A stretch of DNA of 64,000 bases, from contig JANXYX010000006.1 in NCBI GenBank assembly GCA_025408425.1, forward strand, positions 1-64,000, written 5' to 3'. Below, piece after piece: positions 1 through 8,935 of this stretch. The stretch's first letter is position 1. Every line of letters begins with the position of its first letter. This stretch comes from Granulicella sp. (GTDB taxonomy: Bacteria > Acidobacteriota > Terriglobia > Terriglobales > Acidobacteriaceae). The notes under the pieces were generated by a model that was given only the letters and a program-made list of their open reading frames with translations, ran no database searches and was not told the DNA's origin. Made by a program: the position numbers and the translations under genes.

Positions 1-1
1 G

Positions 2-298
2 ATCGAGGGAAACTTCTACGTCGTCACCGAGTGGACACCGCTTTCGATGGCGAAAGCTCGCAAGGAAGTGGACAAACGCCGCCGCCATTTCAACATGAGC
101 AAGTCCGGTTTCGTTTCGCAGATCGGGAGCGACCCGGCAAATTACATCCACCTGTACCACGGCAACGCGGCACTGCTCACCGAGAGCCTTGAAGTCATAC
201 AGAAAACCTCAGCCGTCATCCTTTCCGCGCTTGAAACGCCCGCAGCGGAAGAGCCAACGGTAGAGCCGGAAACCGGAGGCCAGCCCCAAGACAACTAA
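2..298 (+). CDS. Hypothetical protein, C-terminal part (cut by window edge)
   Basis: The reading frame is open from the first full codon at base 2 through to the TAA ending at 298, so this is the last ~98 codons of a gene that begins outside the window; the internal ATG at 47 is probably not the start. The visible part begins near EGNFYVVTEW, has a basic stretch (KRRRHF) and then an Ala/Glu/Pro-rich acidic tail typical of a disordered C-terminus. I do not recognise a family. It lies 76 bases before the parB-like gene in the same direction and may share its transcript, so a role in maintenance of the mobile element is possible but not shown. Confidence 0.6.
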   Translation: MEGNFYVVTEWTPLSMAKARKEVDKRRRHFNMSKSGFVSQIGSDPANYIHLYHGNAALLTESLEVIQKTSAVILSALETPAAEEPTVEPETGGQPQDN

Positions 299-374
299 GC
301 CCCGCTCTATGGGCGGACGGCATGATGCCGTTCGCTCCCACGCCCCGAACGCCCAACCGCAAAGGAGAGTCACC

Positions 375-1970
375 ATGAATCCCAACACCGCAACCGAGTA
401 CCGCAACCTCCCCCTTAACGTCCTTACCGAGTCAACCACCAACCCACGGCGCATATTTGAAGATGTCGCACTTAAGGAGCTTGCCGAGTCAATCCGAGTC
501 CAGGGCGTTCTATCTCCCTTGCTTGTCCGGCCTACCACCGGGCAGAGCTTCGAGATCGTCGCCGGAGCCAGACGCTACCGCGCCGCACAGATTGCCGAGG
601 CAGCAACCGTTCCCGTTCGCGTCGTCAATCTCACCGATGCCGAAGCCTTAGAAGCGGCCTTGGTCGAAAATCTGATTAGGACTGACGTGCATCCGATGGA
701 AGAGGCCAACGGATTCTTTGCGCTTCTCGCCTTGGAGGAGCCGAAGTACACTATCGAGCAAATCGCAGCGAGAACGGGAAAATCGGCCGTCTTTGTGGCA
801 GCTAGATTGAGGCTGACTGAGCTTACACCCGTCATCGTCGAGGCATTCTACCGCGAGGAGATCGGCGTTGGACACGCGCTGCTACTGGCGAAGTTGCAGC
901 CAGCCCAGCAGGAGCAAGCTCTACCCAACTGCTTCCGTGAAGATTGGGGCGGGGGCAGCGGTAAAGCCAAGCGTATCCTGCTTCCCGTGCGGCATCTCCA
1001 GCACTGGATAGAGCATAACGTCCTCTTGCTCTTGAAACAGGCACCGTTCAACAAGCGCGATGCCCAACTCGTACCCGCCGCAGGAAGCTGTGTCGATTGC
1101 CCCAAACGCACCGGAAACAACAAGCTGCTTTTCGCAGAGTGGGCGTCCGACAATGAATCGCAATGCACCGATCCGAATTGCTATGCGGTGAAGGTCGAAG
1201 CGTTCCTGCAAAAGCAGATCGCAACGAAGCCGGAGCTTGTGCAGATCAGCACGGCTTACGGCCAGCAGCAGGAAGGCAGCAAGATCATTACCCGTAGCAA
1301 GTACGTCGAGATCAAGTCGGAGAAGCCCGACACCCCGGAGAAAGCGAAATGGCCGGAGTTCAAAACGTGCAAGTACACCACCGAGGCCATCGTTTCCGAG
1401 GGCATAGACAAAGGCCAACTGAGGAGCGTATGCACCCAACCCGATTGCACCATCCATCACCCCAAGAAGCAATCCACGAAGGCCGATGCCAGCTTCAAAG
1501 CCGAGCAGGACAAGAGCCGGAGGGAACAAGCACTGGCGAACGCCACCGGAATGCGCGTCCTACAAACCATCGTCGCCGCCGTTCCAGTCCGTTTGATGAA
1601 GCGGGATTTTCTCTTCATCGCCGAACAGATGCTTCCGTTGCTTGACGACAAGCGGTTGGAGATGGTCGCCCGGAACCGAGGCATCCGAGCGAAGGAAGGC
1701 GAGTCCGCAGCCAAGCTGCTAATCGCCTATCTCCGCAAGGCCGAGGAGGGTGTTATTGGAAAGCTGATCGTCGAAGCCGTCATCCTGCTTTCAGCCAGCA
1801 AGCAAGCGGACGGAGGGAAGGTTCTCCGCGCCGCATCCCAGGCGTACAAGGTGGATACCGATGCACTTGCCCTCAAGGTCAAGCATGAGTTCACAGCAAA
1901 GGAGAAGGCAAGGTCCACTGCAAAGATAGAGCCGAAGCCACCAGCAAAAACATTGAAGAAGATTGCTTAG
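375..1970 (+). CDS. ParB/Srx-fold plasmid-type partition protein
   Basis: A 531-residue ParB-family protein. The N-terminal ParB/sulfiredoxin-like domain is seen as NPRRIF, then the nucleotide-binding box with EIVAGARRYRAA, then VENLIR and a central helix-turn-helix region (YTIEQIAARTGKSAVFVAARL), as in KorB/Spo0J DNA-binding segments. Unlike chromosomal ParB (about 300 residues) it carries a long C-terminal extension with a cysteine cluster (CVDCPKR, later CTDPNC, then CTQPDC), which could bind a metal; such Cys-rich long ParB proteins are known from plasmids and integrative elements. I chose ATG 375 because AAAGGAGAG sits just upstream at 361-369; a longer in-frame start at 309 has no such site. 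No ParA is in the window, so it may be upstream, or the protein may be a CTPase-type regulator rather than a segregation factor. A strong terminator follows. Confidence 0.85.
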   Translation: MNPNTATEYRNLPLNVLTESTTNPRRIFEDVALKELAESIRVQGVLSPLLVRPTTGQSFEIVAGARRYRAAQIAEAATVPVRVVNLTDAEALEAALVENLIRTDVHPMEEANGFFALLALEEPKYTIEQIAARTGKSAVFVAARLRLTELTPVIVEAFYREEIGVGHALLLAKLQPAQQEQALPNCFREDWGGGSGKAKRILLPVRHLQHWIEHNVLLLLKQAPFNKRDAQLVPAAGSCVDCPKRTGNNKLLFAEWASDNESQCTDPNCYAVKVEAFLQKQIATKPELVQISTAYGQQQEGSKIITRSKYVEIKSEKPDTPEKAKWPEFKTCKYTTEAIVSEGIDKGQLRSVCTQPDCTIHHPKKQSTKADASFKAEQDKSRREQALANATGMRVLQTIVAAVPVRLMKRDFLFIAEQMLPLLDDKRLEMVARNRGIRAKEGESAAKLLIAYLRKAEEGVIGKLIVEAVILLSASKQADGGKVLRAASQAYKVDTDALALKVKHEFTAKEKARSTAKIEPKPPAKTLKKIA

Positions 1971-1986
1971 GAACCACACCGCTCGA

Positions 1987-2020
1987 ATGAGCCTGTCCTT
2001 CGGGGCAGGCTCATCTTTTT
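1987..2020 (+). terminator. Rho-independent terminator after parB-like gene
   Basis: A 12-base perfect stem (ATGAGCCTGTCC paired with GGGCAGGCTCAT, one G-T type pair) with a TTCG tetraloop is followed directly by CTTTTTG. It begins 16 bases after the parB-like stop codon. Confidence 0.85.
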
Positions 2021-2156
2021 GCCGGCCCGTCTTTCCCACCCTGAAGGTCGCTCTCTGAGGTGCGAGAGCGTCATGTTCTGCCCACCCGACGGGTTTGAAT
2101 TTCCGCAAATGCTCCAAATGTAAAACTTTGTGTCTTGAGTTGCCCACTTTCAGTGA

Positions 2157-2756
2157 CTAGACCACTCGCTTCACTATCATGTTGAGCCACGGCGCACGCT
2201 TAGTCGAATCTGGATCGCGCAAGGAACTCCAGCAATCCAACTCCTGAGTAAGGCCCACATCTGCGAGCAGTTGTCTTAGACCATCAACAGTGTACGAATT
2301 GTAGAATCGGCCATCATCCGCAACTCGCTCACCTTCGCCTTCAATAAACGAGAAATACGCAATCCCACCAAACTTTAGGGAACTGAGCAGAGATCGAAGA
2401 ACCCCTTTCATCTCGCTCTTAGAAATATGGAGGAGGGCGGCACACGACCAGAGTGCATCGAACTCCGCCTTATAGTTAACGTCCTGGAACCGGAGCACTT
2501 GGCAGTCCAGGCCGGTATAGTCTGCCGCCCAACGCGCCATCATCGGAGATCCATCAAAGGCTCTGACCCTGTAGCCCCGCGTAAGAAAGGCTAAGCTGTC
2601 CCGACCGGAGCCGCAACCAGCATCGAGAATTAGGGCGCCTTCCGGAACATTGAGAAGAAAGCGGTCATAGATCGTCGTCATCTCAACGCTCCGAGTTGTC
2701 CGACAATAGTCCTCAGCGTTCGCGTCGTAAAAAGCTAGAACGGACTCGGAATTCAT
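2157..2756 (-). CDS. Class I SAM-dependent methyltransferase
   Basis: A 199-residue Rossmann-fold methyltransferase. Motif I is LILDAGCGSGRDS near residue 43, followed by an acidic residue at the end of strand 2 (VRAFDGSP) and the motif IV region DALWSCAALLHI; the C-terminal half is the usual SAM-MTase beta-strand tail. Substrate cannot be told; sequence style resembles the Methyltransf_11/25 small-molecule or protein MTases rather than a DNA methylase, as no NPPY or PC motif is present. It is the last gene of the minus-strand run that starts with dndB, 11 bases after the preceding membrane-protein gene, so it is probably co-transcribed with the phosphorothioation genes. Whether it works on DNA, on the modification pathway or is just cargo is open. 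Confidence 0.8.
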   Translation of the reverse strand: MNSESVLAFYDANAEDYCRTTRSVEMTTIYDRFLLNVPEGALILDAGCGSGRDSLAFLTRGYRVRAFDGSPMMARWAADYTGLDCQVLRFQDVNYKAEFDALWSCAALLHISKSEMKGVLRSLLSSLKFGGIAYFSFIEGEGERVADDGRFYNSYTVDGLRQLLADVGLTQELDCWSSLRDPDSTKRAPWLNMIVKRVV

Positions 2757-2767
2757 TCCGCAACTCC

Positions 2768-3865
2768 TTAAGTATTCTGATCTGATAGAAGTTCCAGAGC
2801 GCGATCGTATGCTTGTCCATATTGCTCTATTGCCTTGTTTAGTTCGTGGTATCTCTTACCAATGAGGTCGTCCAATCCATAGGGAAACGCGCCAATCTTG
2901 TGTCTACCAGCTTCGAACGCTTCAGTCTCAGGACCGTTCCGTATGGCGGTAAGGATGGCATGATGCGCCATGTATTCGCCCAGGAGTTCAATAGAATCCT
3001 CAGTTGCGTAGCCTGCACGAGTCGCAATGATCTTGGCCATCGTTTTCCCGAGCTTCAAGTTAGCATCCGCCAGAGCCAATGCCCGAGGATTCGATTTGAT
3101 AGCGGGGAGTTGGTCAACCAGACGAAATCCCTTCCAAGTTCCATCCTGATCGAGCACCTCCCACCGAAAGTCTGTTCCCTGCGGGTTCGACGACCTTCGA
3201 TAACGACCAGGTTCATCGTGAACCAGTTGGTCCAGCATCTTGTCATACAGTCCCAGACTTTGCTTGAGGGAAGCATATATCGGAGCATAGAACTCTTGAA
3301 TCTGCTTTAGCTTGAACTCCATCATTTGCTCGGCATGTTTGAAAACGACACCTGTCTTCGCCAATCTTGCGGTCTCCAAAGCAGAGTTTCTAGCCAGTGC
3401 TGCGTTGGACTCTGCAGCCTGCTTCGCAGCCGCAGCCGCAGCATCAGCGGCACGCTCCTGGCCCGATCTGCCGAGTCGAGCCGACCAATATACGGCAAAC
3501 GCTCCAATTCCTGCAACCAACAGCGGGATCAAGATATTTAAATATTTGCTATCATCTCTGGCCGATATTCGTTCTTCAAGAAGTCGCACACGATGTGCCG
3601 TTTCATCAACCCTATCTGAATCTGCGGCGGGAACCACCGGTCGGGTTGCTGCATTTGTTTGTAGTGAATTCAGCGCAGCGCTAGGGCGCAAAGGACCGAC
3701 TCCATTTGAGGGATTCTGTCCTGCAGCGATTAGGGAAAATACGAACGGGAGAGTAAGAAATACAGAGCAGAGTCGAAATGCAGATCCATGCGGGACTCGC
3801 GCTGGGCGAACGGGAAATCTGATCTGACGAAACGGCGCTACTGTCGCTGCAATTCTCATTTGCAT
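2768..3865 (-). CDS. Unknown membrane protein in the dnd operon
   Basis: A 365-residue protein with no family I can name. It has a hydrophobic segment near residues 33-48 (LTLPFVFSLIAAG), a low-complexity stretch, a predicted coiled-coil start (ETAHRVRLLEERI), a clear transmembrane helix near residues 108-128 (YLNILIPLLVAGIGAFAVYW), an Ala-rich helical region and a soluble C-terminal domain opening with FKLKQIQEFYAPIYASL. The first ~30 residues are basic and the true start may lie further in. Its start overlaps the end of dndE by 10 bases, so it is translationally linked to the Dnd operon. Membrane anchoring of a phosphorothioation partner would be unusual; a stress or gating role is possible, but that is only inference. 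Confidence 0.6.
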   Translation of the reverse strand: MQMRIAATVAPFRQIRFPVRPARVPHGSAFRLCSVFLTLPFVFSLIAAGQNPSNGVGPLRPSAALNSLQTNAATRPVVPAADSDRVDETAHRVRLLEERISARDDSKYLNILIPLLVAGIGAFAVYWSARLGRSGQERAADAAAAAAKQAAESNAALARNSALETARLAKTGVVFKHAEQMMEFKLKQIQEFYAPIYASLKQSLGLYDKMLDQLVHDEPGRYRRSSNPQGTDFRWEVLDQDGTWKGFRLVDQLPAIKSNPRALALADANLKLGKTMAKIIATRAGYATEDSIELLGEYMAHHAILTAIRNGPETEAFEAGRHKIGAFPYGLDDLIGKRYHELNKAIEQYGQAYDRALELLSDQNT

Positions 3866-4257
3866 GCCTCCCTATTTGAAATTGCTTTCATAGCTCGCGG
3901 GGCAGGTACTAGACTTGCTAGATCCGCGACACTCCGCACACGTTGCTGCAACAGCGAGATGCCTCTATTCAGGTGAGCTCGAAAGTGATCCTCCAGACGA
4001 TCAGGCTCCAAGCCGTCTTGATGCAATCTTTGCCGCAGCAGAGCAACATAGAGCACATCGTATTCGCCAAGAAGCGTGTAGCGATTGAATTCTCGCTCTT
4101 CCTCAGCGAACTCATCGGGGTTCGGAGCCTTCGGTTCCTCTAGGGATAAGCAGAAGCCCATTCGACACAATAGATTCGGGGTAAGGCCGGTTCGCCCCGC
4201 TAAGAAGCGCAGTCTGTTAGAAGCGTCTTTGGTCAGTCGGACTTTAGTTAGCTTCAT
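3856..4257 (-). CDS. dndE: DNA phosphorothioation protein DndE
   Basis: A 133-residue DndE-family protein. The N-terminal part (LTKDASNRLRFLAGRTG then LTPNLLCRMGFCLSLEE) is the conserved DndE core, a small ribbon-helix-helix-like fold reported to bind nicked DNA and to be needed for sulfur insertion with DndC and DndD. The C-terminal half has RYTLLGEYD, DHFRAHLNRGISLL, matching the family's usual length of about 110-130 residues. Its ATG lies 14 bases inside the end of dndD, which points to translational coupling. Identity is strong from sequence pattern and position after dndD. Confidence 0.9.
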   Translation of the reverse strand: MKLTKVRLTKDASNRLRFLAGRTGLTPNLLCRMGFCLSLEEPKAPNPDEFAEEEREFNRYTLLGEYDVLYVALLRQRLHQDGLEPDRLEDHFRAHLNRGISLLQQRVRSVADLASLVPAPRAMKAISNREACK

Positions 4258-6265
4258 ATGCTTTCACCTTTGCAAAGTAGCCTTCTTTGACGTTAGTGCT
4301 TTGCGATGTCGAGTCAAATGAAAGCTCATATGAACGAGCAACACTGTTACCGAGAAGCGGAATGAAGTCGCTGTCTATCTCGGTGTCTGTGGACAGGATA
4401 ATCACTTGATGACTGGCACTCGGAAAATATCGTGTACCGAGAAGTCTCCTGTGGTCTCTGTCAAGACGAGCCAACGGAGTGTCGATAACTATCGGGAGCG
4501 GTCGTCCGGAAACCTTGCCTAAAGCCCACAAGACGGAGATCGCATATATTTGTTTCTCTCCTGCGGAAAGTTCCTGCTTTGAGATCACGCGTTCGTGATC
4601 GTCACGGATGGTTACCTGAAAGGTATTCGGGTTGATACTTACCACGCGAGGTAGTCTCTTGCGCGACAGTTCATTGAAACAGCGTGTCAGTTCGCCCTCG
4701 ACTTGCTTGAGCTTTCTTTCAATGAGAGCATTCTTGAATTCAGCCAAAACACTTTGTACCCGCATTGCCCTTTCTAGGGACAGTCTGCGTACGCTGGTTG
4801 CTGCGATGGAATCGACGGCGAAATGGTAATTTTTCTCGGCCTTTCCTAATGACTCCTTTGTCTGCTCAGCGGCTTCACCCTTTTGAATCGCTTCCAGACT
4901 GACCTCGCTTAGTCGGTGATGAAGGTGATTGAGGCTATCCATTAAGGGGCGAAGGACATCCTCCTGCGGAACTCGGGAAAGATCTCGTTCCACCTTTTGT
5001 CGTTCGCGGTATAACGTCTCTAGTTCCTCTGATGTCTTCTTCATTTCCTGTGGGAGAGTATTCAATGCTTCGGAAGCCCACGAACGAATTTGCTTTTCGT
5101 GTGCATTGGATAAATCGTGAACCATCGGGGCGTCCCATTCGGAGACCTTGTGAGCCGCTTTGACGACAGCCGAAATCTTGGCAAATTCAGGCAAATCCCC
5201 CAGTGAAAAGCCCTTGGCGCCTTTGCCAACGGAGATCTTGCGAAGTTGGCTTAATGTCGAACGAGCCGCCTTTGTTAGCGCCTCTTCCAAGACGAACTCA
5301 AAGCGAACATCCTGTTCAATGTTGAGTTGTTGAAGCATTGATTCGAGCAGCTTCGGAGCTAAGGCCACCGCCAACAGACCATGCGAACTCTCCCTAATGC
5401 TTGATTCAAGAGCAGCCACATGAATGCCAATTTGTCGTTTCCGCTCCTCTAAACGACCGCGATTCTTAGCGTAAGCTCCACCCTGCTCCTGAATCTTCTG
5501 TTCGAAATCGCTCACTTCATTCCGCATCGCTTCAACAACAGTGGCGGCGGTGACGGCGTCACGCGTCGCCCCCGCTACGCGATCACGCAGTACGTCAACC
5601 GTTGTGCTCAGAATGTCCAGATCAGGCGCGTTAGCGTCTTCGGCGATGCCTTGTACCGCACGAGAGCGGTAGATGCTTACATCGGCACTGAGCTTTTCGA
5701 TAATGTCCGTTCCCAATAAATTCTTGACAGCTTCCGAGAGGGTAAGCTTGTCTGACTCGTCCTCAGCTAAGAGCTGCACCTTCTCACCATCAAAGAAGAA
5801 GAGGTCGGATACCCCCATAGGGATCAGTTCTTGGACGAAATCTTGCCAATGAGCAGAATCGACATCGGCAATTGGCGCGCCATCTCGCAGCAGTTGAAAA
5901 CCCTCGCTGATGCCTCCAGCCGAACGCCGTTCCCATGATCTGATCGCTGTGTACGTCCGAACTCCATCTTGATCGCCATAGTCAAATTCGATCTCTATGG
6001 ATGCAGCTTTCGCAGGAAGGGTATTGGATGCTCCGCGATGTATTCTCCCGAGAAGATAGCGCTCGTACTTTTCACGCGTCGTCATCAATCGGTCTGAGAG
6101 TTGACCATGAAAGCAAACTCGAATCGCCTCCAAAAGCGTACTCTTGCCCGCGCCATTCTTCCCTCCGACAAGGATTACGTTCTGGGTTGGCGTGGTCTTT
6201 AAGTTGAGTTCTTGGCAACCGGCGTAAGTGCCGAAATTTTGCAGTTTGAGTCTTCTTAGGAGCAT
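4244..6265 (-). CDS. dndD: DNA phosphorothioation ATPase DndD
   Basis: A 673-residue SMC/Rad50-like ATPase of the DndD family. Visible are the Walker A (GGKNGAGKST, near residue 35), Q-loop region (FFFDGEKVQLLAEDE), two long coiled-coil arms in the middle, the ABC signature (SAGEKQ), and Walker B with D-loop (PIVIDTPLARLD). DndD supplies ATP-driven DNA handling, thought to nick or open DNA for sulfur transfer by DndC. It overlaps dndC by 10 bases and dndE by 14 bases, the canonical dndC-D-E order. No zinc-hook CxxC is seen at the middle of the coiled coil, unlike true Rad50. Confidence 0.93.
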   Translation of the reverse strand: MLLRRLKLQNFGTYAGCQELNLKTTPTQNVILVGGKNGAGKSTLLEAIRVCFHGQLSDRLMTTREKYERYLLGRIHRGASNTLPAKAASIEIEFDYGDQDGVRTYTAIRSWERRSAGGISEGFQLLRDGAPIADVDSAHWQDFVQELIPMGVSDLFFFDGEKVQLLAEDESDKLTLSEAVKNLLGTDIIEKLSADVSIYRSRAVQGIAEDANAPDLDILSTTVDVLRDRVAGATRDAVTAATVVEAMRNEVSDFEQKIQEQGGAYAKNRGRLEERKRQIGIHVAALESSIRESSHGLLAVALAPKLLESMLQQLNIEQDVRFEFVLEEALTKAARSTLSQLRKISVGKGAKGFSLGDLPEFAKISAVVKAAHKVSEWDAPMVHDLSNAHEKQIRSWASEALNTLPQEMKKTSEELETLYRERQKVERDLSRVPQEDVLRPLMDSLNHLHHRLSEVSLEAIQKGEAAEQTKESLGKAEKNYHFAVDSIAATSVRRLSLERAMRVQSVLAEFKNALIERKLKQVEGELTRCFNELSRKRLPRVVSINPNTFQVTIRDDHERVISKQELSAGEKQIYAISVLWALGKVSGRPLPIVIDTPLARLDRDHRRLLGTRYFPSASHQVIILSTDTEIDSDFIPLLGNSVARSYELSFDSTSQSTNVKEGYFAKVKAYEAN

Positions 6266-7683
6266 GGAGCAATTTCCTCTGATGCGCCAAGCATTAGCTC
6301 CGCTGACGTTCTCCAGTCTTCTTCCAAGACTGCTGTGAGCTTTCGCTGAACGGAAGCCCTCCTGCTCATCCCTTGAAGACTTCGCTCTAATTCAACGAGT
6401 TTCGCCATCATCTCTGGCGAAACACCATGCTTATCGCAGATAACCCCAAGCGTGATCTGCTCGTCCGCTGAGAAAACCGGTATCTCGTAACGAATCCAAT
6501 CGAGTTGAATTCCCAGAACTTCGCGGTATATGGACGGCACAGAATCGGCCCAATCCTGTTCTTCAACTCTCCAAAGAGTTCTTATGGCTTCGAGCTCGGC
6601 CTTATTAATCAACCCACCATTTTCATTTGTGCCAGCAGTTCCCACCTTCTTTTGGACCTCAAGAAGGCCACGAAGAAGAGCCTTGCGGGTCTCTATCGTG
6701 TATGGTCCCCAAGGCTGAGGAGCGCCATCTTTTGTCTTAACCCGTCCATCACGACGTTTGTACTTACGAATGGACGGCCACAAGGCGGAGTCTTGAAGTG
6801 ACGCTAAATGGTTTCTAAAATCAAGGAACGGCTCTAGCCACTCTTCTCCGTTTTCAACCATCGCCTCCATCGAAGCATCCCGGTTGACCACCGTGCAGGT
6901 CCAGCATCCAAATCTACTATTGCCACAAGAAGGTGTCGTCTTATCGATAACCAGAGGGCACTCGCCGGCCTGAGCGTTTCGATAGAGGGTGACCAAGTCC
7001 CTGTTGTTCGCCCCCCAGGGAGACCGAACTTGAAGAAGGTACGTCCAGACATCGTCCACGGTAAAGAGTTCAATAGGTGTGTAGACGAACGCTTTGGGGA
7101 GGGTTGAGTGACGCGAAAGATGGGAGCCGCTGATGCGATGAAGGCTCATTACCTGTGCACGGGTTGAGCTTTCAGAGCTTCGCACACCCAGCACAACGAC
7201 AACCTCACCGAATTCCGCTACCCGCTCCAAAATGAAACTGTTAGCGGGCGAAATTTTGAGACGTTCGGTGCACCAACGAAACTGGGTAGAGGGAACTGGG
7301 TATCCCCGCCCAATGACATTGACCCAGAAAGAATCATTTGTTAGGGGAGTGACCTTATGAGCTGTGATCGGAAGCCCGTCGGCCTTCGCTGATTGATTGA
7401 TTTGCGAGAGGGTGCGATCAACGTACTCGACAATCTTCGGGGTCTCGACTAGCGTGTCGGAAGAAATGACGTATACAGGTTTAGTCCGGGATTCAGTTGG
7501 TAGACCCTTGAGGGCGTTCCAAACAAGTTGGAGGGTTGTGGTGGAGTCTTTGCCCCCACTATAGCCGATCACCCAAGGACGAGAGTCTCCTAGATAAACC
7601 TCTCGGATTTCATTTTCGACATTGTTGAGCGTGGCCCGAGATAGCTGATTCGGACGGCCAATCGTAGTGACAAGTTCACTCAT
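6256..7683 (-). CDS. dndC: DNA phosphorothioation sulfurtransferase DndC
   Basis: A 475-residue PAPS-reductase-like ATP pyrophosphatase. The PP-loop is YSGGKDSTTT near residue 42. Four cysteines expected to hold the 4Fe-4S cluster are visible as ECPLV, then PSCGN, then GCWTC. The residue order and length fit DndC, which activates the DNA backbone with ATP and passes sulfur received from a cysteine desulfurase. Its ATG overlaps the dndB stop by four bases (ATGA type) and its end overlaps dndD. It needs DndA or a host IscS as sulfur donor; no such gene is in this window. Confidence 0.94.
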   Translation of the reverse strand: MSELVTTIGRPNQLSRATLNNVENEIREVYLGDSRPWVIGYSGGKDSTTTLQLVWNALKGLPTESRTKPVYVISSDTLVETPKIVEYVDRTLSQINQSAKADGLPITAHKVTPLTNDSFWVNVIGRGYPVPSTQFRWCTERLKISPANSFILERVAEFGEVVVVLGVRSSESSTRAQVMSLHRISGSHLSRHSTLPKAFVYTPIELFTVDDVWTYLLQVRSPWGANNRDLVTLYRNAQAGECPLVIDKTTPSCGNSRFGCWTCTVVNRDASMEAMVENGEEWLEPFLDFRNHLASLQDSALWPSIRKYKRRDGRVKTKDGAPQPWGPYTIETRKALLRGLLEVQKKVGTAGTNENGGLINKAELEAIRTLWRVEEQDWADSVPSIYREVLGIQLDWIRYEIPVFSADEQITLGVICDKHGVSPEMMAKLVELERSLQGMSRRASVQRKLTAVLEEDWRTSAELMLGASEEIAPCS

Positions 7684-8771
7684 GGACGCGATCCTTCCGT
7701 TTTCTTTTCCAATGCTTTGTCATCGTCACTAAGGGCAATTCCCAATGCTTGCTTGAGATAGGTGGCAGTGAGGTAGACGTTGTTGTTCGCCTTGCTCACC
7801 CTTCCAGCCACGAGCGCACGGCCTTCCCAAATGGACGCATTGCGCCGCGACCAGTCAATCTGTTCAAGGGCGCTGAGGCGGGGCTTCCAGTTTGAACGGC
7901 TTTCCTTTAGCAGCGACGAACCCACTAGACCGAGAGCGTGTAAAGCCAAGCCATGGGAGTGTATGTATTCCCTTCGCAGTTCTGCGGTTGTGACCTTTCT
8001 GGCCGATGCGAGCAGCCACTCGGGTATGTGACTCGCTACTGCTGTCCAATACTCTGCCGCTAGGACTCTTTCATCTTCGGTGAGATCGTCCGTTCGTCCT
8101 TTGCTGAGGAGAGCCTTCGTGCCTTGATAGATGCTGCTCAACGTGAACAATTTGAGTGACCGATTCGAGATACTTGTTCTTTCAGTCTCGGTAAGCATCC
8201 TGAACACAGGGACATCATCAACAAGCCGCCGCGCCAACTGAGCAAGAGGGCTGCGCAGGTCATACAAGATGCCGATTGACTTTGTCGGTCGTATCGCATA
8301 TTGATTCAGGTCTGCAAACATCTGTTGACTGCGGTGAAGCCCCCCGTCAACAAACAGAACGACCGAAATCGTTTCATCTGCGAGCTCTGGATTCTCGGCA
8401 AGGGCCGCTTCAATCGCGGCACGCCGATGCTGGCCGTCGTTGATGATGAACTTTGCCGTCATCGAAATACTGAGCGTCCCAAGATCCGAATCAGGTTGGG
8501 TCGGAACGAAACTGACCTCCCCATCAACCGACGCCGTAATAGAGGAGAAAACATATTCGGTTGGGTTGTCCAAAATGTAACGGGCGATTCCGGGAATGCG
8601 GGAGCGGTTCAGTGGGCGCTGTGCCCGCAATTCAGGGGGGAGCTCGTCTTCGTCATATAAAAATAGCTTCGGGATGAGGCTGAGTGGACACATCGCGACG
8701 TAAAACGTCTGGCGAGCCTGTCGGCCCCTAAGCGCGGCAAACGCATAGGTATAGGAATTTCTTGACGCCAT
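7680..8771 (-). CDS. dndB: DNA phosphorothioation regulator DndB (DGQHR family)
   Basis: A 363-residue DndB-family protein. The hallmark DGQHRRAAI motif lies in the first half, preceded by PTEYVFSSITASVDG and followed by FVDGGLHRSQQMFADLNQYA, all typical of the DGQHR/ParB-related fold. DndB is reported to repress dnd transcription and to limit how many sites are modified. I chose ATG 8771 (start MASRNSYTYAF), which matches the usual DndB N-terminus; an in-frame start at 8825 adds 18 unlikely residues. It is the first gene of the minus-strand operon and faces the divergent restriction-like cassette, so it is well placed to control both from the shared 164-base gap. Confidence 0.9.
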   Translation of the reverse strand: MASRNSYTYAFAALRGRQARQTFYVAMCPLSLIPKLFLYDEDELPPELRAQRPLNRSRIPGIARYILDNPTEYVFSSITASVDGEVSFVPTQPDSDLGTLSISMTAKFIINDGQHRRAAIEAALAENPELADETISVVLFVDGGLHRSQQMFADLNQYAIRPTKSIGILYDLRSPLAQLARRLVDDVPVFRMLTETERTSISNRSLKLFTLSSIYQGTKALLSKGRTDDLTEDERVLAAEYWTAVASHIPEWLLASARKVTTAELRREYIHSHGLALHALGLVGSSLLKESRSNWKPRLSALEQIDWSRRNASIWEGRALVAGRVSKANNNVYLTATYLKQALGIALSDDDKALEKKTEGSRP

Positions 8772-8935
8772 GCGGAAGTTTAGCATATCGCAAGGGGAAG
8801 TGAAGTTCGGATTACATACACACAAAGCGTTGGCAGCGGTGCGTAGACCTTTGAATCGAAACGAGTTCGCGGTTCGCTCGTGCCTGTATCATTGGCGTCG
8901 TCTGCAGAATTCAACCATGGGGACTTTCCTGCCTG
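8772..8935. promoter_or_regulatory. Divergent promoter region between dndB and the restriction-like cassette
   Basis: This 164-base gap separates the minus-strand dnd operon from the plus-strand cassette, so both promoters should be here. I see no strong sigma-70 boxes. A short inverted repeat, ACGAG at 8861-8865 with CTCGT at 8877-8881, could be part of an operator but is weak. Confidence 0.45.

Noticed and set aside
921..1529. 202-codon minus-strand open frame inside the parB-like gene
   Set aside because: Shadow of the ParB coding frame.
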